A DNA stretch of 64,000 bases, from positions 1,302,001 through 1,366,000 of the forward strand of contig JAWZSP010000001.1 in the NCBI GenBank assembly GCA_034401135.1, written 5' to 3'. Positions within the stretch are counted from its first letter, which is position 1. The number at the start of each line of letters is the position of its first letter. A program made the position numbers and the translations under genes. This DNA is from Volutella citrinella. Taxonomy: Eukaryota > Ascomycota > Sordariomycetes > Hypocreales > Nectriaceae. The notes beneath the pieces were generated by a model. It was given only the letters and a program-made list of their open reading frames with translations, did not search any database and was not told the origin of the DNA. Positions 1 through 9,705 of the stretch are shown in pieces.

Positions 1-2
1 TT

Positions 3-425
3 CCGAGCGAGAGCCAGATGGCTGTTAAGATGGGCCTCAATGACTTTTATCTCATCGAGGACTGGAACGTTGTTAAACACAACGAGGCTCATAGACGCGA
101 TCTTGCTTGGTTGAACGGACAGGTTGCAACGCTCGAAGCGGACCAGGGTGTCAGCAGCCTGATCGTCCTCACACACTGGAGCCCATCTCACCACATAAAC
201 GCCATGGATCCTCGACATGTTGGAAGCCCAATCACAAGCGCTTTCGCTACAGACCTATCGGGCGAGCTCTGCTTCACCAGCGGCAAGGTAAGAACCTGGG
301 TCTTCGGGCATACCCATTACAACTGCGACTTTGAATTGGGGACTTTGCGACTGGTGACTAGCCATAGGGGATATTACTTTGCGCAGGCGGACGGGTTCGA
401 CGTTGGGAAGACGATTTCCCTATAG
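3..425 (+). CDS. Calcineurin-like phosphoesterase, C-terminal part (5' truncated by window)
   Basis: This is the 3' end of a gene that begins before the window. The frame is open from base 3 and ends at TAG 423-425, giving about 140 residues. Two metallophosphoesterase signatures are visible: LTHWSPS, where the His follows a hydrophobic strand, and WVFGHTHYNCDF, the GHTH motif that supplies metal-binding histidines. The order and spacing (about 60 residues) fit the C-terminal half of the calcineurin-like (PF00149) fold found in many fungal cytosolic Ser/Thr phosphatase-like proteins. The substrate cannot be told. The N-terminal DxH and GDxx motifs lie outside the window. An ATG at 18 is in frame but is more likely internal, and the CCAG just before it could be an intron acceptor. 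The family call is fairly sure; the exact function is unknown. Confidence 0.8.
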   Translation, partial: PSESQMAVKMGLNDFYLIEDWNVVKHNEAHRRDLAWLNGQVATLEADQGVSSLIVLTHWSPSHHINAMDPRHVGSPITSAFATDLSGELCFTSGKVRTWVFGHTHYNCDFELGTLRLVTSHRGYYFAQADGFDVGKTISL

Positions 426-3400
426 ATGTTCTGCAACACGAGGGTTGGATGGGACAGGCTAAAGCGGCACTGCGCTGGGCCTAAGAGAGCAATTGACAAC
501 ATGCTGGGTTGGGTTGGTTTTTCGCTCTGACCAAGAAAGCCATCTAGACTAGGCCGATACGAGGTGACGTTCGTATCCGCGTGGGGAAGGTCGCTGTCAA
601 AAGGCTAAGGGACTAGCCATCTGTAGACCGCAGAGAAAGAAACACGAGACTGGGGAGTCGCCTGGGCAATAGTTCGCAGGCCGCCACCATCCATCCGACA
701 TCGCCCCAAGGCCAGCTTGCATGAATGTCAAGGAGTCATCCAAACGCCCAAGTGACCGGGTTGCAAGGCCCCTCAGGCTGGTGATAGCTCCGACTGGTAC
801 TGGTCACCAGGTACCCGCATGAATGAGCCTAGAACAACAGTATTAGTCACGCGGGTATGGGGCTTCGAGGCGGGGACTCCTAAAGTGTGGCTGGTGAGGG
901 CCCTTCGCTTGGCTGTCGATCACTTGGCCGACCTGGGCCAGCCGTTGAATCCGGTTTGACGGACCAGGGTATCGAGGGATCTGGCAAGGGGTCGGCGACG
1001 CCTAGGACCCTGACATGCCTGAACAAACAGAGTCCGGACCAATGCTCGAGGCGACGAATCTTGGCTGTTGGTGGTCGTCGCCTTCTGAGCATGGATGGCA
1101 GCCCGACAAACTAGGAAATGCCAACGGACGAATGAGATGGCCATGAGGCTTAGTCGGCCAAGCACCGTGAAACATGCGTGCCATCCAAAGTGCCCGTGAC
1201 CGCCACACGTCCTCCAATCTTGGTTGCACCGCTCCCAGCCTTGTCTTGCGGCTGGCTACTTTTCCAATGGCGTGGGAGCCCGTTATGGAGATGGGAAGGG
1301 GGCGTGTTGAGTCCACCGACACAATGCGGCGGTGCTACGAGTACGCATGTGCGAGCATGAAGCGTCATTGCGATGCCTGCTGGTTGTTTCTCCATCCCCG
1401 CGATAGTCGAACTTGCCAAGCATGCGTATGCAAGTGCGCAAGTCATTCGTCATCTTGGCCTCGCAAGTGTGGCGCATTGGGGGTGGCAAGCCCCACCAGC
1501 CACAGGTAACCGAAAAACCAGTTTTGGGGAAAGCCACTGCGTCGTCTGCTAGATGAAGACGCAAGTGCAGGTGGGTTTTGCCTCAGCCACATTTCGCCAT
1601 CTGCAAGCTGGGGCTGTTTAGTCACCAGGGAATAACGAGCCGAGGCAACCGGGGCGGACAGCTCGTCGTGGACGGCGCAGCTCAACGCAATGCAAGTCGT
1701 TGGGCCAAGGGCTCAAAGGCCTGTTTGCCATTTGCTCGGTGGCGGCGAGATGCAGGTGGTCAGGGATGTCAGGGACGCAGCCCGCGTGGTTGCCCACTTG
1801 GACCAGAGCAGAGTGGGCCAATCACGAGGAGGGGAATGAGGGGGATGGATGGTGGGCATTGCAGTGGTCGTGCGCTAGGTCGAATAGTGGCATCGTTGGT
1901 TGATTGAACATGTCCATAATATAGACCAAGGGGAGGAGAACCCTCAGGGGCTAGGGGTCGGAGGAGAAGGAGAAGGAGAAGAGAAGCAGGAGGCGAGTGG
2001 AAGCATTGTCCGTAGTTCTGAAACCATTGCCCGATTATCCCCTCACTACTGTCAAGTTTCGTAAATGAAGCGGGGAAGGGCGATACGAGACCCCAACTGC
2101 GGCCGCTCCAATGCAATTGCTGTCGCCATTCGTATGGATGGCCCTGGCCAACACCCCGTATAGCCCAAAATATATGGATCCCGCAATTTATCAATTGCCT
2201 ATTGCCAGTGACAGGTGACAGGACGGAGACGACATGGCTGAGGCCGAGAGCCCGCACCTGCACGCGGTTCACTCAGATCGACCTGGGCTGTCAGTCCAGA
2301 TCCGTGGCTGGTACCGGACACGGCGACCGCACCGCATGCACGGGGCATTGGGGCATCTGGACCCCCGGGATTTGGCGCGACCGACGAACCTCCCGTACTC
2401 GGCACACGCCCCCCAACCGGACTCCCACATCCCGTCGGCGACCATTGGCCACTCACTGGGCGGCCCTTGGCGAGCGAGCGCCCTGTGTCTAGCGGCACTT
2501 GCGCAGTGCCTGCCCCAGTGGGCAAGGTACGACCAGCCAGGCTCGCTTGTGGCTGCTGTCAGTCGGCGGCGTCCACTGGTAGTGCAAGCCCGTGGGCACT
2601 TGAGAAACCTTGGACAGCGCGCTGGGCCGTAGACCCGCTCGCTCGCTCACGGGAGTCATGGCCCGCATTGCTGGGGTACGGCGGCCTCGTCCTGCTTGGC
2701 TTGACTAAACACATCCGCAATTGTGACTGCTCCGCCTGAACAGCGAAAGGCCCTCACGGGGGGCCTCTTTGGAGAATCGAGATCGAGTGACGGCTAGAGC
2801 CATCTAGACACAGGGCTGTACCGCAGCCGGCTGGGTCGTGCCGCTTGTGGGCTTGGGGGGTGCGTAGAAGAAACACGACCGCTGCATCACCACCTCAAGT
2901 CTCGGCCCCGTGGTTTCGTCTGGCGGCGGGTGCTGTGTGTGCATGTGCGCGACGCAGGTGCCTGCCAATATCTGCCACCCCCGGCGAAATAATCTACAAG
3001 TATTCAGCGGGTGGTAGGTTTGGAGTATCGCCATTGTTTCCGCTGCCGTCACATGTAACCTGCGTGCCGTAGGTAGCAGCGTTGAAATGAATATATCACG
3101 CAGAGCGATGGGGGCGTGTGAATCTGGCTCGAGGAGAAACGGCGTGATGCGATACTAAGTTTTGGCGCTGGGGGGAGGGGAACCCGAACCGTCGAGACAA
3201 CTCCAGACGTTATGTGCTTGGCACGCACTGGTGCCGAGTCCTGCTAGTTGGGCCGTCCCAAGCCAAGGGCGGGAGTAGATTTGCATTCCTCTACTCAAAC
3301 GGCCTGGCCCCCACAGCCTGTGGCTACAGCTAACGATCTCGATATGCTTCTTGTCTCGAGACTCCTTATTGCTGTTGGGACAGTTGAGCCTTTTAGCTCG

Positions 3401-6400
3401 TGCGCAAAAAGGAAAGGCGCCTGCGACCTCATTAGACTTGCTTCTGTCTGTCGGTCAATCCAGGGGTGATGCATGCAACACCGGCCGAAGTGAGTCTGTA
3501 CATGTGCTCCCCCAATCCAAAACGCAATGGCGAGTGGGTGCTGCGCTGCTGGGAGAGGTATATTTGCACTGCTTTGGGCCCTGGCTGAGACATTGGCCGG
3601 AAGGGTGCTGTTGATGACGCTTGGAAGCTGGCGATGAGCGACGGAGCGAAACACCGGTTGATGTCGAGACTCGAGACTCGAGAGCCGGCCTCGGGGGCAA
3701 ATGAGGCGTTCTTCAAAGGGGGGTTGCAGTTGTAGCTACCTATTTTGGCTAGTCAGACCAACATCTGATGGTCGAATCGCGATGGGCTGAAGCCTCTTGA
3801 GCTTGAAGGTCGCGCCGTTTGAGCGAATTCCACCGCGAGGTGGGTGGAGTCCTCGAATGGCCGCCTGGTGCCTATCAAGAAGCGGTATCAATCAAGCCAA
3901 GGGATATAATAGTGATCCGCAAGCCTGGTTGATTTGAGGTTTGATGGTAGAGTGTAAGTGGTCAGGTACGGTTGGCAAGAAGAAACTACGGCCCGCACCC
4001 TTCATGGTAGCCCCTAACCCCTGGTCCCTGCACGCACCCGCACGTCAGCTTTGCGGGGCCGTCCCGTATGCAATCGGAAATTCAGAAGGAAGAAAGAGAC
4101 ATGCTTGATTCTTCGGATAACTTCACATGCAGGCACTTGAAAATTTTTGAGTCGCCCGCTCAGCTTGCGTCCGATCCCCTTGCATTCAAGGCTCTGGGCG
4201 CAACGGCTGCGATGCTGGGTCTTCCCCCCGGTCGAGACGGACAGACATGGCGCCGCACGCCACCAGAAGGAAGTTGCCATCCCGTCTATCGGAATGTGAG
4301 GCAGACGGCTCTGAAAGCCTGATTCACCATCCTAGGGGATTGATAGGCAAGCCGCACCAGCCCAATGGCCAAGAACCCAACTACTGCGTCTGCCACCGTA
4401 GGTAGGGCCCCCAGCGTTAGAGATCCCAGCAAGTTGGGTTCTAGCAAGGAGGCTGCCGTCACAGGGGCGGATCGGAGGTATCAGATACGGCCAATGATCG
4501 CCGTGACTTGTCGGAGGGCCTGCAGAGCATACCACGACGGCTGGCTGATCGCGCAGAGCAAAGTTTTCGACACACCCAACTCAGTACGGAGGCGAGTGCT
4601 CCACGGGTCGGGCAAGGGTTTGGTGAAGCAGCACAGAGACAGGGCCGGCTTCTAATAAATTATTATGACCGATGAGGCCCAACTGGGCACCAGGCCGATC
4701 GTCACGGCCACTGATAGCCTGGCTGCCTGGACAGAACGGGCCGTCATCGGGTATACTTGGGAAGTTGGGACGAAAACGTCCCCAAGCCGACTCCATACAT
4801 GCCATGTCTCGCCTGTGTCGTCTGTCTCGTCCGTCTCGCTTCAGAGGCCACAGCTCTGTAACAGGCCCGACAACCGAGAAACATGGCGGTGCGTGGATAC
4901 GAGGCCCGGTCAGCAGTACAAGCGTCTGAGCGGCGCGTTCCTATCTGTTGACAATAAGGTAGCAAAGATAAAAAAAAAATCAGCCCGTTTTAATAGTGTA
5001 TGCAGAAAGGAGAGCCAATGTGGTGGCTTGTTTTCCTTTTTTGTTTATGTTGCGGTCTTTTTTTGGGCGAAGTTCCTTTTTTCGTACACATACTTTGAGG
5101 GCGCTGTCTCGCGCTGCTTGGTGTCGTATCGAGTGGCGTCTTCGGCAACCCCTGCGTGACGCCTGCATGCGAGATGGAGTGGCCTTGCACTGATAGATGT
5201 CGTGGACGAAGCACAGCGACAGCCGGAGCTGCACCAAGGGGCCCCGAGCCAGGGCTGTTGTTTTGATGTTTGGCGCGCACTGGCGATGCGCAGGGCGTGG
5301 GGATGCCATGCCAGCATGTTGAGACGGATGGCGTACTACGCGGGACCTGGACGGGACGGGGACGAGGCATCCGGAGCAACAGCAGCATCTGGTCAACGAA
5401 ACCCGACTCTTTACTGGGGTCAGCGGGTCTGGCGAGGCGAGCGAGGAGAGACACTGCCGCCTGTGTGGCCGATGGCAGAGCCGGGGCCGAGACGGGCCGT
5501 TGGCGAAGAGCAAGCGAGCTCGAAGAGTGGAAGAGGCCTCACTTGGGAAACGAAATCACCGAGGACTATGCCTATCCATGCTGCATTTGCATTGTTCCCT
5601 TCAGTACCTCCACTTCCTCCAGGACTCGGGACTCTGCGCGCCATGGCGGTCGAGACAAGCGCTGGCCAGAGCTATCTTTGGCGTGTATCAGACACGGTGC
5701 ACGCTGCGATGCGGTGCGGCTCCACATCGACTGGCAGAGCGTAGAAGTAATAGCAGTATTCAGCAGTTGAGTGGCCCTCGAGGCCGTTCGCCAGCTGTCG
5801 TACTGCACCAGCACAGCCTCCCCCATGGTTTGCTGATCCATTCGCGTTCGCCCATGTGTCAGCAGCAGCCGGTAGCCGTGTCGCCCAGCCAGCGCGCACC
5901 AGATGCAGCGACCCAAAACGGCGCTTGATACATGGACGAAAATCCAGCAGATGGCAGGTCAGGAGATGGATGGATGGACGGACAGATGGTGGGCCAGCGC
6001 CGGCCACTGGCCCCGGATTGGGGTTCGCGGGCGCCTGGAGATGGGCTAGGAATGTAGGGGAACGGAGAATGCAGGCGGCCATTGGCAACGCTTCAGAATT
6101 CTGAGGCACTGAGAGCGCTGGTTTGTTTCATATGTCGTCGCCTGCCAGCCAATCGCCGTCGTCGAACCGCCCTCGACGTGCAACGGCTTGATGGCTTGGC
6201 CGCTTTGGCGAGTGGCGACGAGCCAGTCAGTGGCCAGCGGCTGCACGTCCCAGGGTATATGCGACGGCGGGCAGCAGGCGGGGCCCTGCCATCAGGTTGA
6301 TTGATGGGAAGAGCTCCATAGGCTGCTTCAACCTCTGGCAATTAATAGCAACGCAGACAAGGCCCCCCGCCCCGGGTTACAGATTGTTGCAGTGCGAGCT

Positions 6401-6563
6401 TCTTGTTTCGACGGCCGCGGCGGCTGCTCGACATGATTGGCCCCGGGTGAGTGCTCACCAGCCCGGTCTGGCGAACCGATTCGCAATCACCTACCGCCCA
6501 AGTCCTGCCCTTTCTGCGGGTCCAACACGTCGCCCTCGCGGGCGGTAGCAGATGGATTGGATG
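426..6563. other. Intergenic region without recognisable genes
   Basis: About 6.1 kb. Open frames on both strands are short (at most about 180 codons), overlap one another and match no family I recognise. The stretch holds a purine-rich run (GGAGAAGGAGAAG type, near 1960-1990), a T-rich run (5028-5083) and a partial TACGGAG motif near 4585. I see no tRNA, rRNA or mobile-element protein remnants. The right end probably contains the promoter of the cyclin gene. Confidence 0.6.
5028..5083 (+). promoter_or_regulatory. T-rich tract in intergenic DNA
   Basis: Runs of T (up to seven) interrupted by GTT and GGGCG. Such tracts are common in fungal promoters, but no gene starts just downstream, so its role is open. 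Confidence 0.2.
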
Positions 6564-6721
6564 AGAGGCAGCTTCGACGGCGGTATTGCGCAGCTAGCAG
6601 CGCTTTTTTTGGTGGTTTCCCGGGCCCCAAACAAGGAGTCGTAGCTGGGGTAAAGGGTGGCCAGGAATCCCATACTTTGCAATCCATTCGCAGTATATCA
6701 TTGCCACCGACCGCCGCCCTT

Positions 6722-6800
6722 GATACCATCCCATCCCATCTCCATCCCCATCCCGTTTCTGTTTCCCCCTCCTCCAACCCCCCCTTTCCCTTTTCTCTGG
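6722..6800 (+). promoter_or_regulatory. Pyrimidine-rich core promoter tract
   Basis: An almost pure C/T stretch (CATCCCATCTCC-like repeats followed by CCCCTTTCCCTTTTCTC). CT tracts of this kind commonly lie at or just upstream of transcription starts of well-expressed fungal genes. Its position at the left end of the ATG-free region supports a transcription start close by. Confidence 0.35.
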
Positions 6801-8359
6801 AATCCTGTCCAGGTGGCAGTATTGAAAATTACAGGGGACACCCTTTTTTGTCACACTTGCTTGTTTCGCTCCCGTCCTTGAGCCGCTCCCCCGCATACCT
6901 CTGGCAGGTTAGGTTGCGCTCCCCACGAAACATTCGGCACCCGTATCCCCCCTCCTTGGCAACAACTGGATTTGTTCGACAAGGGATCACACCAACGGAC
7001 AAAGGTCTAGTCCTTTACGATTTTCAAGCCTTCATCCCTCTTTCTAATCTAATTACTGTTCGCCCTCGGTGCCGGCCACCTTTGTCCCGTCTACAACGCT
7101 GTCGCTCCACCCGAATATTGGACCACAGCCGCCCTGGACTGACGACTATAATTCGCTTTGCCATACCAAACGAAGTCACGGCTACTGCTAGTCAGTGACT
7201 GCAGCACGACGTGTTCACCCATTCGCACTCCCTTTTTTTTTTTTTCCAAGCTGGTCTTTGAAAGAGGTTTCGTTGACGCTGCTATAAAACTCTGTGCTCT
7301 CGCATCTCGTCCTGTCCATCTGAAGCCTCACAAACAATCTACATTCCTACACCTTGGCCGATTATCAACTCAGGCTCCACCATCCGGTCGAGACATTTCA
7401 CGCCTCGACAGAACCTTTTTTGTGTTTAGCCCACGGAAGCATCGACAGTGTCCCAGACCGCGCTCTGCCCAAGGACGCCAACAAAAGTCAAAAAAACGCC
7501 AACTCAAGAGCCGCTGTCGCTGACCGCCGCTCCCGCCAGCTCGGAACCAGCTACCCAACTCCGGGGCATCACTACTTCCGCTGCCACAGCCAAAGCTTGA
7601 TTGCGGAATTTGACTAAGGCCTCGACTGCCCTTGACTCGCATCGTCTCCCCAAGCTCCTCTTGACCCGAGACGGACCAAACCCAACCCAACACCCGGCCC
7701 AACAAAGTCGTCGCCCGCCCGGCAACGATTTGACTGCGCCTTCCGTTGCACGCGGCCAGAGCTCAATTTGATTTTGAGAGATCTGCCCCAAGCCACAGGC
7801 ATTCTCGACAAGGGAAAAAGACACATACTCTGTGTGCGAAATCCCCTCGACTCCAGATCTGCCACCAAGGCCGCCTCGCGAAGCCGAACCCGAGGCCGAA
7901 GACTCCGAAACGCGGACCAGCCAACCAGGACGCTGCTACTTCATCAGCAGAGTGCCGCAGCACTGAGAAAGAGTGCGAGAGGCGACGACGACGCAAGCCC
8001 CGCGCAGCCCCCCTTCGCCACTGCCAGAACCCAGTGCCGCTGAGCTCGACCGCCTAAGGGACCCACTCGACTCCCAAAACCGGGACCCGTCGCTCCCTGT
8101 GGCTTTCCGCTGCGCAAGCCCCAGCCCGCTCCTGGAACCCCTTGTGCTCCTACATCACAAGACACACCCCCCTGTCGGCCAAGCCGCCCCCGACCCAGGC
8201 TCCACCGCACCCCCTTTGCGGCGCTGCACCCCTCCCCCTTGTCGCACTGAGATCGACAACCCTGCTCCTGCAAGCCAGCCCACCTTTGGAATACCCCAGC
8301 CCGGTCGCTTGCGCCTCGTGGTCGTCACCAAAGGACAAAGTCCGCGTGCACTTTGCAGT

Positions 8360-8373
8360 CTTGATATATCAAG
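8360..8373. repeat. 14-bp perfect palindrome in the cyclin leader
   Basis: CTTGATATATCAAG reads the same on both strands, about 190 nt before the cyclin ATG. It could be a dimeric regulator site or chance. Confidence 0.3.
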
Positions 8374-8565
8374 CCTCGCAACCCCCCCTCCCCTAGCCTC
8401 TTGGTCCTCCATCAAGATACCCTCATCCTTCCTTTAACACTCCTTCTTTAAAAGGTGTTGGTGGTTTGTCATTGCGTGTGTTTGACTACTACTACAACTC
8501 GACTCGACTCACATCCTTAATACACACTCTCTCCATCCTCCACCACACTCACACCAACAGTCACC

Positions 8566-9705
8566 ATGGACTCCTCATTACGACCTCTCTCCATGGAGGA
8601 GCTCAACAAGACAGCCCTCGAGCAATTCGTCTACCAGCCTGTCGCCCGCGAGATGATCTCATACCTGGCCCAGGCCGCCCACAACGTCATCGCTTGTGAC
8701 TCGACGCTCATGCCTCCCGTTGCCGTCGACGCCCGACAGCTACCGCCCACGCCACCCCGGAGCCCCGAACCCCGGGCCGTTCGATCCGACGACGCGAACC
8801 TCCCCTCGCTCGAGGACTTCATTACCCAGCTCGTTGTCTCCAGCAATGTGCAGGTGCCTACCCTCATGTCGACCCTGGTCTACCTGGGCCGCCTCAAGTC
8901 CAAGCTGCAGCCCATGGCCCGCGGCCTTCGATGCACCACCCACCGCATCTTCCTCGCCTCCCTCATCCTCGCTGCCAAGTACCTCAATGACAGCTCACCC
9001 AAGAACAAGCACTGGGCCAACTACAGCCACGTGAACACTGATCGCTTCTCCTTCGGCTTCAGCCGCACCGAGGTGAACCTTATGGAGAAGCAGCTCCTCT
9101 TCCTTCTCGAGTGGGACCTCCGCATCAGCGAGGCCGACCTCTACCGCGAGTTTGACGAGTTCCTCGAGCCCCTCCGCCAGAAGATCCTGGCCCGCCATGA
9201 GCGCAAGATCCAGAGGCACATTGAGAAGCGACTCCAACGGGAGCAGTACTCGGCTGCCACCCGCTACCCCAGCCCTCCCTCGTCTCGACAGCAGTCCCGC
9301 TCCCGCCAGCAGTCGCGCTCTCGCCAGACCACGCCCGAGCACGTCCGCTCCGCCAGCGGCTCCGTTACACCTCCCGGCCTCACTTACAGCAGCTCGGCCA
9401 GCTCCTATGCCTCCTCAGTGGGATCCAGCCGTGGAGCCTACTCGCGAGTCACCACCCCGCTTCAGACGGATGAACCTTACCTCTACGATACCCAGCAGGG
9501 TAGCCTATACGACTCTCCGGTCCACATCGTTCCCGAGGTCGACTACCCGAAGGCGGCCATGTCTGCCAGCGGCCGCAGCCTGCCCTACGAGATCACCCCT
9601 GACGAGTACCAGCACTACCAGAGCCTCAACGAGGCCGCTTCCAAGAAGCGACAGCGCCGGGGCATGTGGGGCCGCCTCCTGGGAGGCAATGCCGTCGCAC
9701 GGTAG
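8566..9705 (+). CDS. pclA: PclA-type (Pho85/PCL family) G1 cyclin
   Basis: A single-exon protein of 379 aa. The start ATG (CACCATGG context) is the first ATG after 2 kb. Residues 84-195 form a cyclin box of the Pcl1/Pcl2 type, with hallmark strings SSNVQVPTLMSTLVYL, CTTHRIFLASLILAAKYL, NDSSPKNKHW and FSRTEVNLMEKQLLFLLEWD. The tail is rich in Ser, Arg and Gln (RQQSRSRQQSRSRQ near 241-253) and ends in a basic KKRQRRG segment. Proteins of this family partner the Pho85-type cyclin-dependent kinase and act in G1 progression, conidiation or polar growth; the role here is inferred from the family. An intron is not needed, because the region between NKHW and FSRTEV stays in frame. The very long ATG-free leader suggests strong control at the level of translation or mRNA. 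Family identity is very sure; the exact PCL subtype is likely. Confidence 0.93.
   Translation: MDSSLRPLSMEELNKTALEQFVYQPVAREMISYLAQAAHNVIACDSTLMPPVAVDARQLPPTPPRSPEPRAVRSDDANLPSLEDFITQLVVSSNVQVPTLMSTLVYLGRLKSKLQPMARGLRCTTHRIFLASLILAAKYLNDSSPKNKHWANYSHVNTDRFSFGFSRTEVNLMEKQLLFLLEWDLRISEADLYREFDEFLEPLRQKILARHERKIQRHIEKRLQREQYSAATRYPSPPSSRQQSRSRQQSRSRQTTPEHVRSASGSVTPPGLTYSSSASSYASSVGSSRGAYSRVTTPLQTDEPYLYDTQQGSLYDSPVHIVPEVDYPKAAMSASGRSLPYEITPDEYQHYQSLNEAASKKRQRRGMWGRLLGGNAVAR

Larger units (their letters stand above)
6564..8565 (+). promoter_or_regulatory. Long ATG-free leader/promoter of the cyclin gene
   Basis: Reading every line, I find no ATG on the + strand between ATGAGAGG at 6561-6563 and the cyclin start at 8566, a run of 2,002 nt. 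CAT (an ATG on the other strand) is common in the same stretch, for example five times in 6727-6755. About twenty or more ATGs would be expected by composition. The simplest reading is a very long transcribed 5' leader under selection against upstream AUGs. A CT-rich tract (6722-6800) could mark the core promoter. CTATAAAACT near 7278-7287 is an alternative TATA-like element. I see no good GTAAGT or GTATGT donor in the stretch, so it may be unspliced. Stop codons occur in all frames, so it is not a hidden coding exon. Confidence 0.7.

Noticed and set aside
4011..4021. CCCCTAACCCC as a telomere-like repeat
   Set aside because: Only one unit is present; no tandem array.
6437..7198. 253-codon + strand frame upstream of the cyclin
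   Set aside because: Past 6563 it contains no ATG, its composition follows the CT-rich leader and no family motif is visible. Treated as leader.
7973..8437. 154-codon + strand frame in the cyclin leader, considered as an upstream ORF
   Set aside because: It begins with GTG and contains no ATG at all; Pro-rich content reflects C-rich DNA.
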